In this document: piece by piece, positions 41,507 through 51,201 of the stretch | How positions within the stretch are numbered: position 1 is the stretch's first letter | How the letters are laid out: every line of letters begins with the position of its first letter | From: Klenkia soli | GTDB taxonomy: Bacteria; Actinomycetota; Actinomycetes; Mycobacteriales; Geodermatophilaceae | Length of the DNA: 64,000 bases | Reading direction: 5' to 3' | NCBI RefSeq assembly: GCF_900103975.1 | Contig: NZ_FNIR01000006.1 | Location: forward strand, 248,001 to 312,000 | The notes under the pieces: generated by a model | What the model was told of the DNA's origin: nothing | What the model saw: only the letters and a program-made list of their open reading frames with translations | The model's database searches: none | Made by a program: the position numbers and the translations under genes

Positions 41507-42507
41507 CCGCCGCCGCACCCGTCCGCGAGGACGCGGCCACCACGACGCCCGCGCTCGAGGTCCGCGACCTCGTCGTCCGCTACGGCTCGGGCCGGAAGGC
41601 CCGCGCGGCCGCCCCGGCGATCGACCGGGTCAGCTTCACCGTCGCCCCCGGCGAGACCCTCGGCCTGGTGGGGGAGTCGGGGTCGGGCAAGTCCACGATC
41701 GGCAAGGCCATCCTCGGCCTGCAGCCGCCCAGCGAGGGCCAGGTGCTGGTGCAGGGCCGCGACATCACGAGCCTGCCGCTGCGCAAGCGCCGGGGGCTGG
41801 CCGCCGACCTGCGGGTGGTCTTCCAGGACCCGTACTCCTCGCTCAACCCGGCCCGCACGATCGGCCAGACCCTGGTCGAGCCGCTGCCCCGCGGCACCGC
41901 CGACGCGACGACCCGGGCCCGGCAGGCGCTGGAGTCCGTCGGCCTGCCCGGCGACGCCGTCGACCGGTACCCCACCCAGTTCTCCGGCGGGCAGCGCCAG
42001 CGCATCGCCATCGCCCGCTCGCTGGTCGTGCGGCCCAAGGTCATCGTGCTCGACGAGCCGGTCTCCGCCCTGGACCTCTCCACCCAGGCCCAGGTGCTCA
42101 ACCTGCTGGCCGACCTGCGGGACGAGCACGGCCTGGCGTTCCTGTTCGTGGCGCACGACCTGGGCGTGGTCCGGTTCCTCGCGCAGCGCACCGTCGTCCT
42201 GTACCGGGGCCAGGTCATGGAGACCGGACCGGTGGACGACGTCACGCTGCACCCCCGGCACCCCTACACCGCGGCGCTGACCTCGGCCGCGCCCGTGCCC
42301 AGGCCCGCCGAGCAGGCGGCCCGCCGGGCCGCCCGGGAGGCGCTAGGCATCGGGACGGCGGGGGCCGCCGCGCCCTCGCCGACCGGCTGCCCGTTCGCCA
42401 CCCGCTGCCCGCTGGCCACCGAGGTCTGCACGACCGAACGCCCCGCGCTGCGCCAGGTCGGCGCCAGCCTGACCGCGTGCCACCACGCCGAGGAGCTCAC
42501 CGCGTGA
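41503..42507 (+). CDS. ABC transporter ATPase (DppF/OppF type)
   Basis: Second ATPase of the importer, 334 residues. Walker [11 protein letters not shown]-loop [17 protein letters not shown], signature [15 protein letters not shown], Walker [13 protein letters not shown], and the C-terminal [14 protein letters not shown] cluster. It forms a heterodimer with the ATPase half of the fusion protein. ATG at 41503 with GGAGGAG; its stop overlaps the GH3 start, tying transport to hydrolysis. Confidence 0.94.
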   Translation: MTAAAPVREDAATTTPALEVRDLVVRYGSGRKARAAAPAIDRVSFTVAPGETLGLVGESGSGKSTIGKAILGLQPPSEGQVLVQGRDITSLPLRKRRGLAADLRVVFQDPYSSLNPARTIGQTLVEPLPRGTADATTRARQALESVGLPGDAVDRYPTQFSGGQRQRIAIARSLVVRPKVIVLDEPVSALDLSTQAQVLNLLADLRDEHGLAFLFVAHDLGVVRFLAQRTVVLYRGQVMETGPVDDVTLHPRHPYTAALTSAAPVPRPAEQAARRAAREALGIGTAGAAAPSPTGCPFATRCPLATEVCTTERPALRQVGASLTACHHAEELTA

Positions 42508-44852
42508 TCGAGGACCTGCTCGCCCAGCTCGACCTGGACACCAAGATCGCGCTGATCTCCGGGTCCGGGGCCTGGACGACGGCCGCGGTGCCGGCGATCG
42601 GGCTGCGGGAGATCAGCGTCTCCGACGGCCCGGTCGGCGTCCGCGGCACCAGCCGGGACGACTGGGAGGCATCCGCGGCGTTCCCGTCCGGCTCGGCCAC
42701 CGCGGCCAGCTGGGACGTCGACCTGCTGCACCGGCTGGGTGCCGCGCTGGCCGCCGAGGCGGTGCGCAAGGGCGTGGACGTCGTCCTCGGGCCGACCATG
42801 AACCTGCACCGCTCGCCGCTGGGCGGCCGGCACTTCGAGTGCATGGCCGAGGACCCGCACCTGACCGGCGAGCTGGCCGCGGCCTACGTGCGCGGGCTGC
42901 AGGAGGCCGGCGTCGGCGCCTGCCCGAAGCACTACGTGGCCAACGACGCCGAGACCGAGCGCATGTCGGTGGACAACGTGCTCGACGAGCGCACGCTGCA
43001 CGAGCTGTACCTGGCGCCGTTCGAGACCGTGGTGGCCGACGCCGCGCCGTGGACGATCATGGCCGCCTACAACGGGGTGGACGGCGCCCCGATGACCGAG
43101 AACGACCTGCTGGCCGAGCCGCTGAAGGGCAGCTGGGGCTTCGACGGCCTGGTGATCAGCGACTGGGGTGCGGTCTACGACGGCGAGGCCACCGCCGCGG
43201 CCGGCACCGACCTGGCGATGCCCGGGCCCGAGGCCCGCTACGCCGGCCTGGCCGACTCGGTGCGGGCCGGCCGGGTGCCGGAGTCGGCGATCGACGACAA
43301 GGTGCGCCGGCTGCTGCTGCTCGCGCAGCGCACCGGTGCCCTGGGGGACGAGCACCCGCGCCCGCCCGCGGTCGACGTCGCCGCGCTCGCCCGGGAGGCC
43401 GCCGCGGCCGGCTCGGTGCTGCTGACCAACGACGGCGTGCTGCCGCTGACCGGCGCCGGCCGCGTCGCCCTGGTGGGCCCGGGCGCGGCCGACATCCGGG
43501 CGCTCGGCGGCGGCTCGGCGATCGTCTTCCCGCCGCACCTGGTCACCCCGGTCGCCGGCCTGCGCGCCGCCGGAGCTGATGTCGTGACCGCTCCGGGCTG
43601 CCTGCTGGCCGAGGGCCTGCGGCAGGTCCGGCCCGACGAGCTGGTCGGCGACGCCGTCGTCCGCTGGCTGGACGCCGCCGGCGAGCTGGTCGCCGAGCAG
43701 CGCGCCGCCACCACGAACCTGATCCGGATCACCGCCGAGATCCCGGCCGGCGCCGTCGCGCTGGAGCTGGTCTGCACCTTCCGCCCTGACGAGGACGGCG
43801 AGTGGCAGCTGGGCGTCTCCGGCGCCGGCGAGCACCGGCTGACCGTGGCCGGCACCGAGCTGCTGCACCGCGAGCACCTGGACGCCCCGCGCGACCCCGC
43901 CCTGCTGTTCGGCACGCCCGCGCAGGCCTCGGCCGGCGTCGCGCTGCGCGCCGGCGAGGACGTCGAGGTGCGGCTGCACTGGGCCTTCGACCCGCAGGCG
44001 TTCATCCTCTTCGGCGGGTTCGCCGTGCAGGGCCCGTGGGCGGGGGACGACGCCGAGCTGGCCCGCGCGGTCGAGCTGGCCCGCGACGCCGACGTCGCGG
44101 TGGTCGTCGTCGGCACCTCCGAGGCCGTCGAGAGCGAGGGCCAGGACCGCACCTCGTTGACCCTCCCGGGCCGGCAGGACGAGCTGGTCCGCGCCGTCGC
44201 GGCGGTCAACCCGCGCACCGTCGTCGTGGTCAACGCCGGGTCGCCGGTCGAGCTGCCGTGGCGGGACGACGTCGCCGCCGTCCTGCAGTTCTGGTTCCCC
44301 GGCATGGAGGCCGGCGCCGCGCTGGCCGACGTCCTGCTGGGCGCCGTCGAGCCCGGCGGCCGGCTGCCCACCACCTGGCCTGTCGTGCTGGCCGACGCCC
44401 CCGTCACCGAGGTCGTGCCGACCGACGGCCGGCTGGAGTACACGGAGGGCCTGCACATCGGGCACCGCGGCTACCTGCGCGCGGGCACCACGCCGGCGTA
44501 CTGGTTCGGCCACGGCCTGGGCTACACGACCTGGGCCTGGGAGCAGCTGACCGTCGAGGGCTCCACCGCGACCGTCCGGCTGCGCAACACCGGCGAGCGG
44601 GCCGGAAAGCAGGTCGTGCAGGTCTACGCCGCGCGCCCGGACTCCGCGCTGGACCGGCCGGTGCGTTGGCTGGCCGGCTTCGCCGTGGTGCACGCCGGCC
44701 CGGGCGAGGTGGTCGACGTCCCCGTCCCGATCGGCGCGCGGGTGCTGCGGCACCGCATCGCCGGGGCGTGGGCCGTGGAGCCCGGCACCGTCGTGCTGTC
44801 CAGCGGCCCGTCGGCCGGCGAGCAGCTCGTGCACGCCGACCTCCAGCTGTGA
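42504..44852 (+). CDS. GH3 family beta-glycosidase
   Basis: Retaining beta-glucosidase-type enzyme of 782 residues with no signal peptide. Nucleophile Asp220 lies in GLVISDWGAV; substrate-binding blocks SVSDGPVGVRG, GPTMNLHRSPLGGRHFECMAEDP, ACPKHYVANDAE are intact. A beta-rich insertion between about 390 and 510 (ITAEIPAGAVALELVCTF) resembles a PA14-type domain, followed by the alpha/beta sandwich domain (VVVVGTSEAVESEGQDRTSLTLPGRQDEL) and a fibronectin-like end. GTG overlapping the ATPase stop. It probably hydrolyses imported beta-glucosides. Confidence 0.93.
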   Translation: MIEDLLAQLDLDTKIALISGSGAWTTAAVPAIGLREISVSDGPVGVRGTSRDDWEASAAFPSGSATAASWDVDLLHRLGAALAAEAVRKGVDVVLGPTMNLHRSPLGGRHFECMAEDPHLTGELAAAYVRGLQEAGVGACPKHYVANDAETERMSVDNVLDERTLHELYLAPFETVVADAAPWTIMAAYNGVDGAPMTENDLLAEPLKGSWGFDGLVISDWGAVYDGEATAAAGTDLAMPGPEARYAGLADSVRAGRVPESAIDDKVRRLLLLAQRTGALGDEHPRPPAVDVAALAREAAAAGSVLLTNDGVLPLTGAGRVALVGPGAADIRALGGGSAIVFPPHLVTPVAGLRAAGADVVTAPGCLLAEGLRQVRPDELVGDAVVRWLDAAGELVAEQRAATTNLIRITAEIPAGAVALELVCTFRPDEDGEWQLGVSGAGEHRLTVAGTELLHREHLDAPRDPALLFGTPAQASAGVALRAGEDVEVRLHWAFDPQAFILFGGFAVQGPWAGDDAELARAVELARDADVAVVVVGTSEAVESEGQDRTSLTLPGRQDELVRAVAAVNPRTVVVVNAGSPVELPWRDDVAAVLQFWFPGMEAGAALADVLLGAVEPGGRLPTTWPVVLADAPVTEVVPTDGRLEYTEGLHIGHRGYLRAGTTPAYWFGHGLGYTTWAWEQLTVEGSTATVRLRNTGERAGKQVVQVYAARPDSALDRPVRWLAGFAVVHAGPGEVVDVPVPIGARVLRHRIAGAWAVEPGTVVLSSGPSAGEQLVHADLQL

Positions 44853-47464
44853 CCGCCCCGCACGCCCTCCGCGTCGAGCACCTGGACGAGGCGCTGGGCA
44901 TCCAGACGGAGGCGCCGCGGTTGTCCTGGCAGCTGCCGGCCGGTGCCACCGGGCAGCAGGGCTACCGGATCACCACGGACAACGGCTGGGACACCGGCTG
45001 GGTGGCGTCGGCCGACCAGCTGCTGGTGCCCTACGCCGGGCCGCCGCTGGCGTCGTCCCAGCGGGTGACCTGGCAGGTGCAGGTGCGCACCGACCTGGGC
45101 GAGAGCCCGGTCTCGGCGCCGTCCTGGTTCGAGACCGGGCTGCTCTGGGCCGAGGACTGGCGCTGCGTCTGGATCGAGCCGGGCACCATGCCGGCGGGGG
45201 AGAAGGGCCACCGCCCGGCGGCGCTGCTGCGGTTCGAGTTCGACGCCGGCACCCCCGTCGTCGCCGCCCGGCTGCACGCCACCGCGCAGGGCCTCTACGA
45301 GGCGTTCTGCGACGGCACCCGGATCGGGGACGCCGAGCTGACCCCGGGCTACACGCAGTACGACGCCCGGCTCCAGGTGCAGACCCACGACGTCGGCCCG
45401 CTGACCGCCGGCCGGCACGTGCTCGCCGTGGTGCTCGCCGACGGCTGGTTCCGCGGGCAGGTCGGCATCACCCGGGCCGCCGACCAGTGGGGCGACCGGA
45501 CGGCGCTGCTGGCCCAGCTGCACCTGACCCACGCCGACGGCAGCACCTCCGTCGTCGGCACCGGGGCGGACTGGCGCAGCTCGACCGGTCACGTCGTGGC
45601 GGCCGACCTGATCGAGGGCGAGCGCTGGGACCTCACCCGCCGGCCCACCGGCTGGGACGCCCCCGGCTTCGACGACACCGGCTGGGACGCCGTCACCGTC
45701 GTCGACCACGGCTATGCCGGGCTGGTCGACTCCCCGGCCCCGCTTGTGCGCCGGGTCGAGGAACTGGTGCCGGTGTCGGTCGACCGGTTGCCGAGCGGTG
45801 CGCACGTCGTCGACCTGGGCCAGAACATCAACGGCTGGCTGCGGGTGAGCGACCTCGGCGCGGCCGGCACCGAGCTCACCATCACCCACGGCGAGTGGCT
45901 GGTCGACGGCGACGTCACGGTCACCAACCTCGAGCCCGACCTGCCGTTCCTGCCGCACCGGCTGAGCGCCGGCCAGGTCGACGCGGTCGTCTCGTCCGGG
46001 GTGCCCGGCGAGGTGTTCGAGCCTCGCCGGACGACGCACGGCTTCCGGTACGCCCGCATCGAGGGCCACCCGGGCCCGCTCACGGCGGACGACGTCCGGG
46101 GCGCGGTGGTGCACACCGATCTGCGCCCCACCGGCTGGTTCGCCAGCAGCGACGCCCGGCTGGACGCGCTGCACGAGGCCGCCCGCTGGAGCTTCGTCGA
46201 CAACGCCTGCGACATCCCGACCGACTGCCCGCACCGCGAGCGGCACGGCTGGACCGGCGACTGGCAGCTGTTCGTGCCGACCGCCGCGTTCCTGTACGAC
46301 GTGGCCGGGTTCAGCACCAAGTGGCTGCGCGACGTCGCGGCCGACCAGTGGCCCGACGGCACGGTGGCCAACGTCAGCCCGTCGCCGCGCACCGAGGGCC
46401 GCGAGGGCCCGATCGCCTTCCTCAACGGCTCGGCCGGCTGGGGCGACGCCTGCGTGATCGTGCCCTGGGAGATCTACCAGGCCTACGGCGACACCGACGT
46501 GCTGGCCGAGACCTGGCCGACGATGGTCCGCTGGCTCGAGCGGGCCGAGACGACGGCCCGCGAGCAGCGGCACCCCTCCCGCACCGGGGAGCCGGCCCCG
46601 CACGAGCGGTTCCTCTGGGACACCGGCTTCCACTGGGGCGAGTGGCTGGAGCCGGGTGAGGGGCCCGGCCCGATGGAGGAATTCATCGCCGCCGACAAGG
46701 GCGACGTCGCCACCGCGTTCCTCGCCCACTCCGCCGGGCTGATGGCCCGGATCGCGGCGGTCATCGGCGAGGACCCGACCCGGTGGACGGCGCTGGCCGA
46801 CGGCGCCCGGGACGCCTGGCAGCGCGAGTACGTGCACGACGGCCGGCTGACCGTCGACACCCAGGCCACCCACGTCCGCGCGCTCGCCTTCGACCTGGTG
46901 CCGGCCGACCTGCGGACGGTGGTCGCCGACCGGCTGGTCGAGCTGGTCGCCGAGGCCGGTGGCCACCTGGCCACCGGCTTCCTCGCCACCCCGTACCTGC
47001 TGCCGGTGCTGGCCGACGCCGGGCACCTGGACACCGCCTACGAGGTGCTGCTGGCCGACGGCGAGCCCGGCTGGATGCGGATGGTCGACGCCGGCTCGAC
47101 CACGGTCTGGGAGCGGTGGGACGGCGTCCGGCCCGACGGCACCCCGCACGAGTCGCTCAACCACTACTCCAAGGGCGCGGTCGTCTCCTTCCTGCACCGG
47201 TACACCGCCGGCATCTCCCTGCTCGAGCCCGGCTACCGCCGGTTCCGGGTCGCCCCGCGCCCCGGCGGCGGGCTCACCTCCGCCTCGGCCGCGCACGAGT
47301 GCCCGTACGGCCGGATCGAGTCGGCCTGGACGCTCGCCGACGGCCGGTTCGAGCTGCACGTCGTCGTCCCCGCCGGGACGCAGGCCGAGGTGGTCCTGCC
47401 CGACGGGACGACGGCGACCGCCGGTCCCGGCACCCACACCTACGCACTGGAGGGCCACCGATGA
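44849..47464 (+). CDS. GH78 alpha-L-rhamnosidase, first copy
   Basis: Inverting alpha-L-rhamnosidase of 871 residues, intracellular by its lack of a signal. N-terminal Bac_rhamnosid_N-type beta domains (HATAQGLYEAFCDGTRIGDAELTPGYTQY) are followed by an (alpha/alpha)6 barrel. Catalytic candidates are Glu464 in DCPHRERHGWTGDWQ and Glu755 in TTVWERWDG. Compared with the second copy the loop after CP is one residue shorter. GTG overlaps the GH3 stop. It should release terminal L-rhamnose from rutinosides, neohesperidosides, saponins or rhamnogalacturonan fragments. Confidence 0.93.
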   Translation: MTAPHALRVEHLDEALGIQTEAPRLSWQLPAGATGQQGYRITTDNGWDTGWVASADQLLVPYAGPPLASSQRVTWQVQVRTDLGESPVSAPSWFETGLLWAEDWRCVWIEPGTMPAGEKGHRPAALLRFEFDAGTPVVAARLHATAQGLYEAFCDGTRIGDAELTPGYTQYDARLQVQTHDVGPLTAGRHVLAVVLADGWFRGQVGITRAADQWGDRTALLAQLHLTHADGSTSVVGTGADWRSSTGHVVAADLIEGERWDLTRRPTGWDAPGFDDTGWDAVTVVDHGYAGLVDSPAPLVRRVEELVPVSVDRLPSGAHVVDLGQNINGWLRVSDLGAAGTELTITHGEWLVDGDVTVTNLEPDLPFLPHRLSAGQVDAVVSSGVPGEVFEPRRTTHGFRYARIEGHPGPLTADDVRGAVVHTDLRPTGWFASSDARLDALHEAARWSFVDNACDIPTDCPHRERHGWTGDWQLFVPTAAFLYDVAGFSTKWLRDVAADQWPDGTVANVSPSPRTEGREGPIAFLNGSAGWGDACVIVPWEIYQAYGDTDVLAETWPTMVRWLERAETTAREQRHPSRTGEPAPHERFLWDTGFHWGEWLEPGEGPGPMEEFIAADKGDVATAFLAHSAGLMARIAAVIGEDPTRWTALADGARDAWQREYVHDGRLTVDTQATHVRALAFDLVPADLRTVVADRLVELVAEAGGHLATGFLATPYLLPVLADAGHLDTAYEVLLADGEPGWMRMVDAGSTTVWERWDGVRPDGTPHESLNHYSKGAVVSFLHRYTAGISLLEPGYRRFRVAPRPGGGLTSASAAHECPYGRIESAWTLADGRFELHVVVPAGTQAEVVLPDGTTATAGPGTHTYALEGHR

Positions 47465-48369
47465 CCGAGGTCACCGCCGACTGGGCCGGCCCCGCCCGGT
47501 TCCTGCCCCCGCACGAGCCCGCCGTCCGGCCCGACGGGAGCCGGCACTGGTCGGGGCTGACCTACGCGGTGGCCATGGGCTACCGGCCGCTGCAGCTGGA
47601 CCTGTGGGCACCGGCCGGCTCCCCGGCCCCGCTGGTGGTGTGGGTGCACGGCGGCGGGTTCATGTTCGGCGATCGTCGGATCCTGCCCGAGACGTTCCGC
47701 CCGGACCAGGTGCCCGACGCCTTCCTCGCCGCCGGGATCGCCGTCGCGAGCATCGACTACCGGCACGCGCTGGAGGCGCCGTTCCCCGCGCAGCTGCTGG
47801 ACGCGAAGGCCGCCGTCCGCTGGCTGCGCCGGTTCGGCCCCCACCTGGGCCTGTCCACCGAGCGGATCGGCATCGTGGGGGAGTCCGCCGGCGCGCACAT
47901 CGCCGCCTCGGTCGGGCTCACCGCCCACCGCGCCGACCTGGAGCCGGCGCACGGCGTGCAGGGGGAGTCCTCCGCCGTCCAGGTCGTCGTCGACTGGTAC
48001 GGCCCGGCCGACCTGGCCACCATGCCCCGCCGGCAGCCGCCGCCGCACATCGCGGCCAAGCTCCCCCCGGAGCTGCTGGTCGCCCCCGAGGACCACCTGA
48101 CCCGTGGTCTCACCGGCGACGCGCTGGCCGACGCCAGCCCGGTCACCCACGTGACCCCGCAGGCCCCGCCCTTCCTGCTGGTGCACGGCACGGCGGACTG
48201 GCTGGTGCCCTACGAGCAGAGCGAGGTCCTGCACGCCGCGCTGACCGCCGCCGGGGTGCCCTCGACGCTGGTGCCGGTCGAGGGCGCGCAGCACATCTTC
48301 GACGGCCACGACGACGTCGACGGCCTCGTGCAGCTGACCGTGGACTTCGTGGCGGAGCAGCTGTCGTGA
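47461..48369 (+). CDS. Alpha/beta hydrolase (carboxylesterase/BD-FAE type)
   Basis: Esterase-like enzyme of 302 residues. HGGGFMFG oxyanion motif, nucleophile GESAGAHIAAS, Asp in LLVHGTADWLVP and His in EGAQHIFDGH. It resembles the hydrolase at 26477 in the middle and C-terminal half (shared DAKAAVRWLR and SPVTHVTP...APPFLLVHG patterns), suggesting paralogues. ATG and stop both overlap the flanking rhamnosidase genes, so it probably removes acyl groups from rhamnosylated substrates before or between rhamnosidase steps. Confidence 0.87.
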   Translation: MTEVTADWAGPARFLPPHEPAVRPDGSRHWSGLTYAVAMGYRPLQLDLWAPAGSPAPLVVWVHGGGFMFGDRRILPETFRPDQVPDAFLAAGIAVASIDYRHALEAPFPAQLLDAKAAVRWLRRFGPHLGLSTERIGIVGESAGAHIAASVGLTAHRADLEPAHGVQGESSAVQVVVDWYGPADLATMPRRQPPPHIAAKLPPELLVAPEDHLTRGLTGDALADASPVTHVTPQAPPFLLVHGTADWLVPYEQSEVLHAALTAAGVPSTLVPVEGAQHIFDGHDDVDGLVQLTVDFVAEQLS

Positions 48370-50975
48370 CCATCGTCGGACCCGTCACCGTGGAGCACCA
48401 CCGCGAGCCGCTCGGCATCGGCGAGACCACGCCCCGGCTGTCCTGGGTGACCAGCACGGACGAGCGCGACTGGGTGCAGCGCGGGTACGAGCTGCAGGTC
48501 GACGGCTGGACGTCGGGCCGGGTCGGGTCGCCCGACTCCGTGCTGGTGCCGTGGCCGGTCGAGCCGCTGACCAGCCGGGAGCGACGCACCGTGCGGGTCC
48601 GCGTGTGGGGGCCGGACGACGACCCGTCCGAGTGGTCGCCCGAGGTCGTCCTGGAGGCCGGGCTGCTCGACCCCGCCGACTGGTCGGCGACCCTGGTGCA
48701 GCCGGTCCTGGGCGACGCCGACGAGCCGGTCGCCCTGCTCCGCCGTGAGTTCACCCTCGCCTCGCCGGTCGTCTCGGCGAGGCTGTACGCCACCGCGCAG
48801 GGCGTGTTCGAGGCCGAGCTCAACGGCGCGGCCGTCGGCGACGAGGTGCTCGCGCCCGGGTGGACCAGCTACACCCACCGGCTGCGCTACCTGACCTGGG
48901 ACGTCACCGACCAGGTGGCGGAGGGACCGAACACGCTCGGGATCACCCTGGCCGACGGCTGGTTCCGCGGCGCGCTGGGCTTCACCGGCAAGCGGGCGTT
49001 CTACGGCGACCGGACCGGCGCGTTCGCCCAGCTCGAGGTCGAGCACCCCGACGGCAGCCGCACCGTCGTCACCACCGACGGCAGCTGGCGGTCCACCACC
49101 GCCGGCCCGGTCATCCGGGCCGGGCTCTACTCCGGCGAGACGCACGACTGCCGGCGGGAGCTCCCCGGCTGGTCGAGCTCCGGCTTCGACGACTCCTCCT
49201 GGACCCCGGTCGAGGTCGGTGCGCTCGACGCGAGCACGCTGGTCGCCCCGACCGGCCCGCCCGTCCGGCGCACCGAGGTCGCGCCCGCGGTCGAGGTCAG
49301 CCGGTCGCCGTCCGGAGCCGTGCTGGTCGACTTCGGCCAGAACCTGGTCGGCCGGATCCGGTTCGCCCTGCCCGACGCCCCGGCCGGCACCGAGATCACC
49401 GTGCGGCACGCCGAGGTGCTCGAGCACGGCGAGCTCGGCACCCGCCCGCTCCGCGGTGCGAAGGCCACCGACGTCGTGGTCCTCGACGGCACGGGCCCGC
49501 GGTCGTGGGAGCCCCGGTTCACCGTGCACGGCTTCCGGTACGCCGAGGTGACAGGCTGGCCCGGCGAGCTGACCACCGCGCACCTCGAGGCGGTCGTGCT
49601 GCACACCGACCTCCGGCGCACGGGCTGGTTCGCCTGCTCCGACTCCCGCGTCACCCGGCTGCACGACAACGTGCTGTGGGGCATGCGCGGCAACTTCCTC
49701 GACGTGCCCACCGATTGCCCGCAGCGCGACGAGCGGCTGGGCTGGACCGGTGACCTGCAGGTCTTCGCCCCGACCGCCTCGTTCCTCTACGACACCACCG
49801 GCATGCTCAGCTCCTGGCTGGCCGACCTCGCCGTCGAGCAGGCCGAGCTCGACGGCGTCGTCCCCATGTACGTGCCGTTCATCCCGTTGCTGCCCTTCCC
49901 GCAGCAGCCCGAGGTCGGCTGGGGCGACGCGGCCGTCGTCGTCCCGTGGGTGCTGCACGAGCGCACCGGTGACCGGGGTCTGCTGCGGCGGCAGTGGCCG
50001 TCGATGGTGGCCTGGGTCGACGCGTTCGCCGCGCGGGCCGGGGCCGACGTCGACTTCCCCGAGGGCGGGTTCTCCTTCGGCGACTGGCTGGACGCCTCTG
50101 CACCGCCGGACAACCCGGCCGCCGCGCGCACCCCGTGGCAGGCCGTGGCCACGGCCTACCTGGCCCGGTCAGCCCGCACGCTGGCCCAGGTCGCCGCGCT
50201 GCTGGGCGAGGACGGCACCCGGTTCGCCGAGCTGGGGGAGCGGGCCGCCGCCAGGTTCCGCGACGAGTACGTCAGCCCCACCGGCCGGGTCGCCTTCCCG
50301 TCCCAGACCGCCTACGCGCTGGCGCTCGAGTTCGACCTGCTGGCCCCGGAGCAGCGGCCGCACACCGGGCGGCTGCTGGCCCGGCAGGTGCTGGACGACG
50401 GGTTCCACATCGCCAGCGGGTTCCTCGGCACGCCGCTGGTCTGCGACGCGCTGACCCACGCCGGCGAGCTGGCCAGCGCCTACGAGCTGCTCCTGCAGGA
50501 GGAGTGCCCGAGCTGGCTGTACCCGGTGTCGATGGGGGCCACGACGATCTGGGAGCGCTGGGACTCCATGCTGCCCGACGGCTCGATCAACCCCGGCGAC
50601 ATGACGTCGTTCAACCACTACGCCCTGGGCGCGGTGGCCGACTGGCTGCACCGCACGGTCGCCGGCCTCGCCCCGGCGTCACCGGGTTACCGCGAGCTGC
50701 TGGTGGCCCCGCGGCCGGGCCCGGGCATCAGCTCGGCGTCGGTGGAGCACGACACGCCCTACGGCCGCGCCGCGGTGTCGTGGGTGCTGACCGGCGGTAC
50801 GGCGTTCACCCTGGAGTTGACCGTGCCGGCCGGCACCACCGCCACTGTGCAGCTGCCCGACGGCAGCGACCCGGCGGTCGTCGGGTCGGGGGCGCACGCG
50901 TTCGCCTGCACGATCGACGAGCCGCAGCCGGTGGAGAAGCCGGCGCTGTTCTTCGACCCCGACGCCCACGCCTGA
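48366..50975 (+). CDS. GH78 alpha-L-rhamnosidase, second copy
   Basis: Second GH78 enzyme, 869 residues, same domain order: beta domains with LYATAQGVFEAELNGAAVGDEVLAPGWTSY, the (alpha/alpha)6 barrel, then a C-terminal beta domain. Catalytic candidates are Glu456 in DCPQRDERLGWTGD and Glu730 in TTIWERWDS. Sequence divergence from the first copy is considerable despite the tandem position, so the two likely differ in linkage preference (for example alpha-1,2 versus alpha-1,6). GTG start overlaps the esterase stop; it ends the seven-gene operon. Confidence 0.93.
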   Translation: MTIVGPVTVEHHREPLGIGETTPRLSWVTSTDERDWVQRGYELQVDGWTSGRVGSPDSVLVPWPVEPLTSRERRTVRVRVWGPDDDPSEWSPEVVLEAGLLDPADWSATLVQPVLGDADEPVALLRREFTLASPVVSARLYATAQGVFEAELNGAAVGDEVLAPGWTSYTHRLRYLTWDVTDQVAEGPNTLGITLADGWFRGALGFTGKRAFYGDRTGAFAQLEVEHPDGSRTVVTTDGSWRSTTAGPVIRAGLYSGETHDCRRELPGWSSSGFDDSSWTPVEVGALDASTLVAPTGPPVRRTEVAPAVEVSRSPSGAVLVDFGQNLVGRIRFALPDAPAGTEITVRHAEVLEHGELGTRPLRGAKATDVVVLDGTGPRSWEPRFTVHGFRYAEVTGWPGELTTAHLEAVVLHTDLRRTGWFACSDSRVTRLHDNVLWGMRGNFLDVPTDCPQRDERLGWTGDLQVFAPTASFLYDTTGMLSSWLADLAVEQAELDGVVPMYVPFIPLLPFPQQPEVGWGDAAVVVPWVLHERTGDRGLLRRQWPSMVAWVDAFAARAGADVDFPEGGFSFGDWLDASAPPDNPAAARTPWQAVATAYLARSARTLAQVAALLGEDGTRFAELGERAAARFRDEYVSPTGRVAFPSQTAYALALEFDLLAPEQRPHTGRLLARQVLDDGFHIASGFLGTPLVCDALTHAGELASAYELLLQEECPSWLYPVSMGATTIWERWDSMLPDGSINPGDMTSFNHYALGAVADWLHRTVAGLAPASPGYRELLVAPRPGPGISSASVEHDTPYGRAAVSWVLTGGTAFTLELTVPAGTTATVQLPDGSDPAVVGSGAHAFACTIDEPQPVEKPALFFDPDAHA

Positions 50976-51084
50976 CCCCCCGGACCACTCGCCAGGTTTA
51001 CAGCGTTACGTGTCGGGCCATCTTCTCGTCCGAGACCGGGTCGGCGCATCCGCCGACCGCCGACCGACCCCGAGGAGAACGACG

Positions 51085-51198
51085 ATGGCTGCGAAGAAGA
51101 ACGCCCTGGCCGCTGTGGGCTGGGTGGTCGTGAAGCTGCTGGCCAAGGTCGGCGTGCCCTACGCCAAGCAGAAGGTGTCCCGCGGCCGCACGCACTGA
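51085..51198 (+). CDS. 37-residue basic hydrophobic small protein
   Basis: A short frame with an excellent ribosome site (GAGGAGAAC, seven bases before the ATG). The product has a basic start (AAKK), one hydrophobic segment (ALAAVGWVVVKLLAKVGVPYA) and a basic end (KQKVSRGRTH), so it is probably a single-pass or surface-bound membrane peptide. It lies 109 bases after the rhamnosidase operon and ends 3 bases before the convergent GH3 stop. Function unknown. Confidence 0.6.
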   Translation: MAAKKNALAAVGWVVVKLLAKVGVPYAKQKVSRGRTH

Positions 51199-51201
51199 TC
51201 C

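Noticed and set aside
43802-50975. Very long fused frames joining GH3, GH78 and esterase genes
   Set aside because: Each apparent fusion is upstream read-through in a shadow frame; the real proteins start at the GTG or ATG inside the preceding stop codon.
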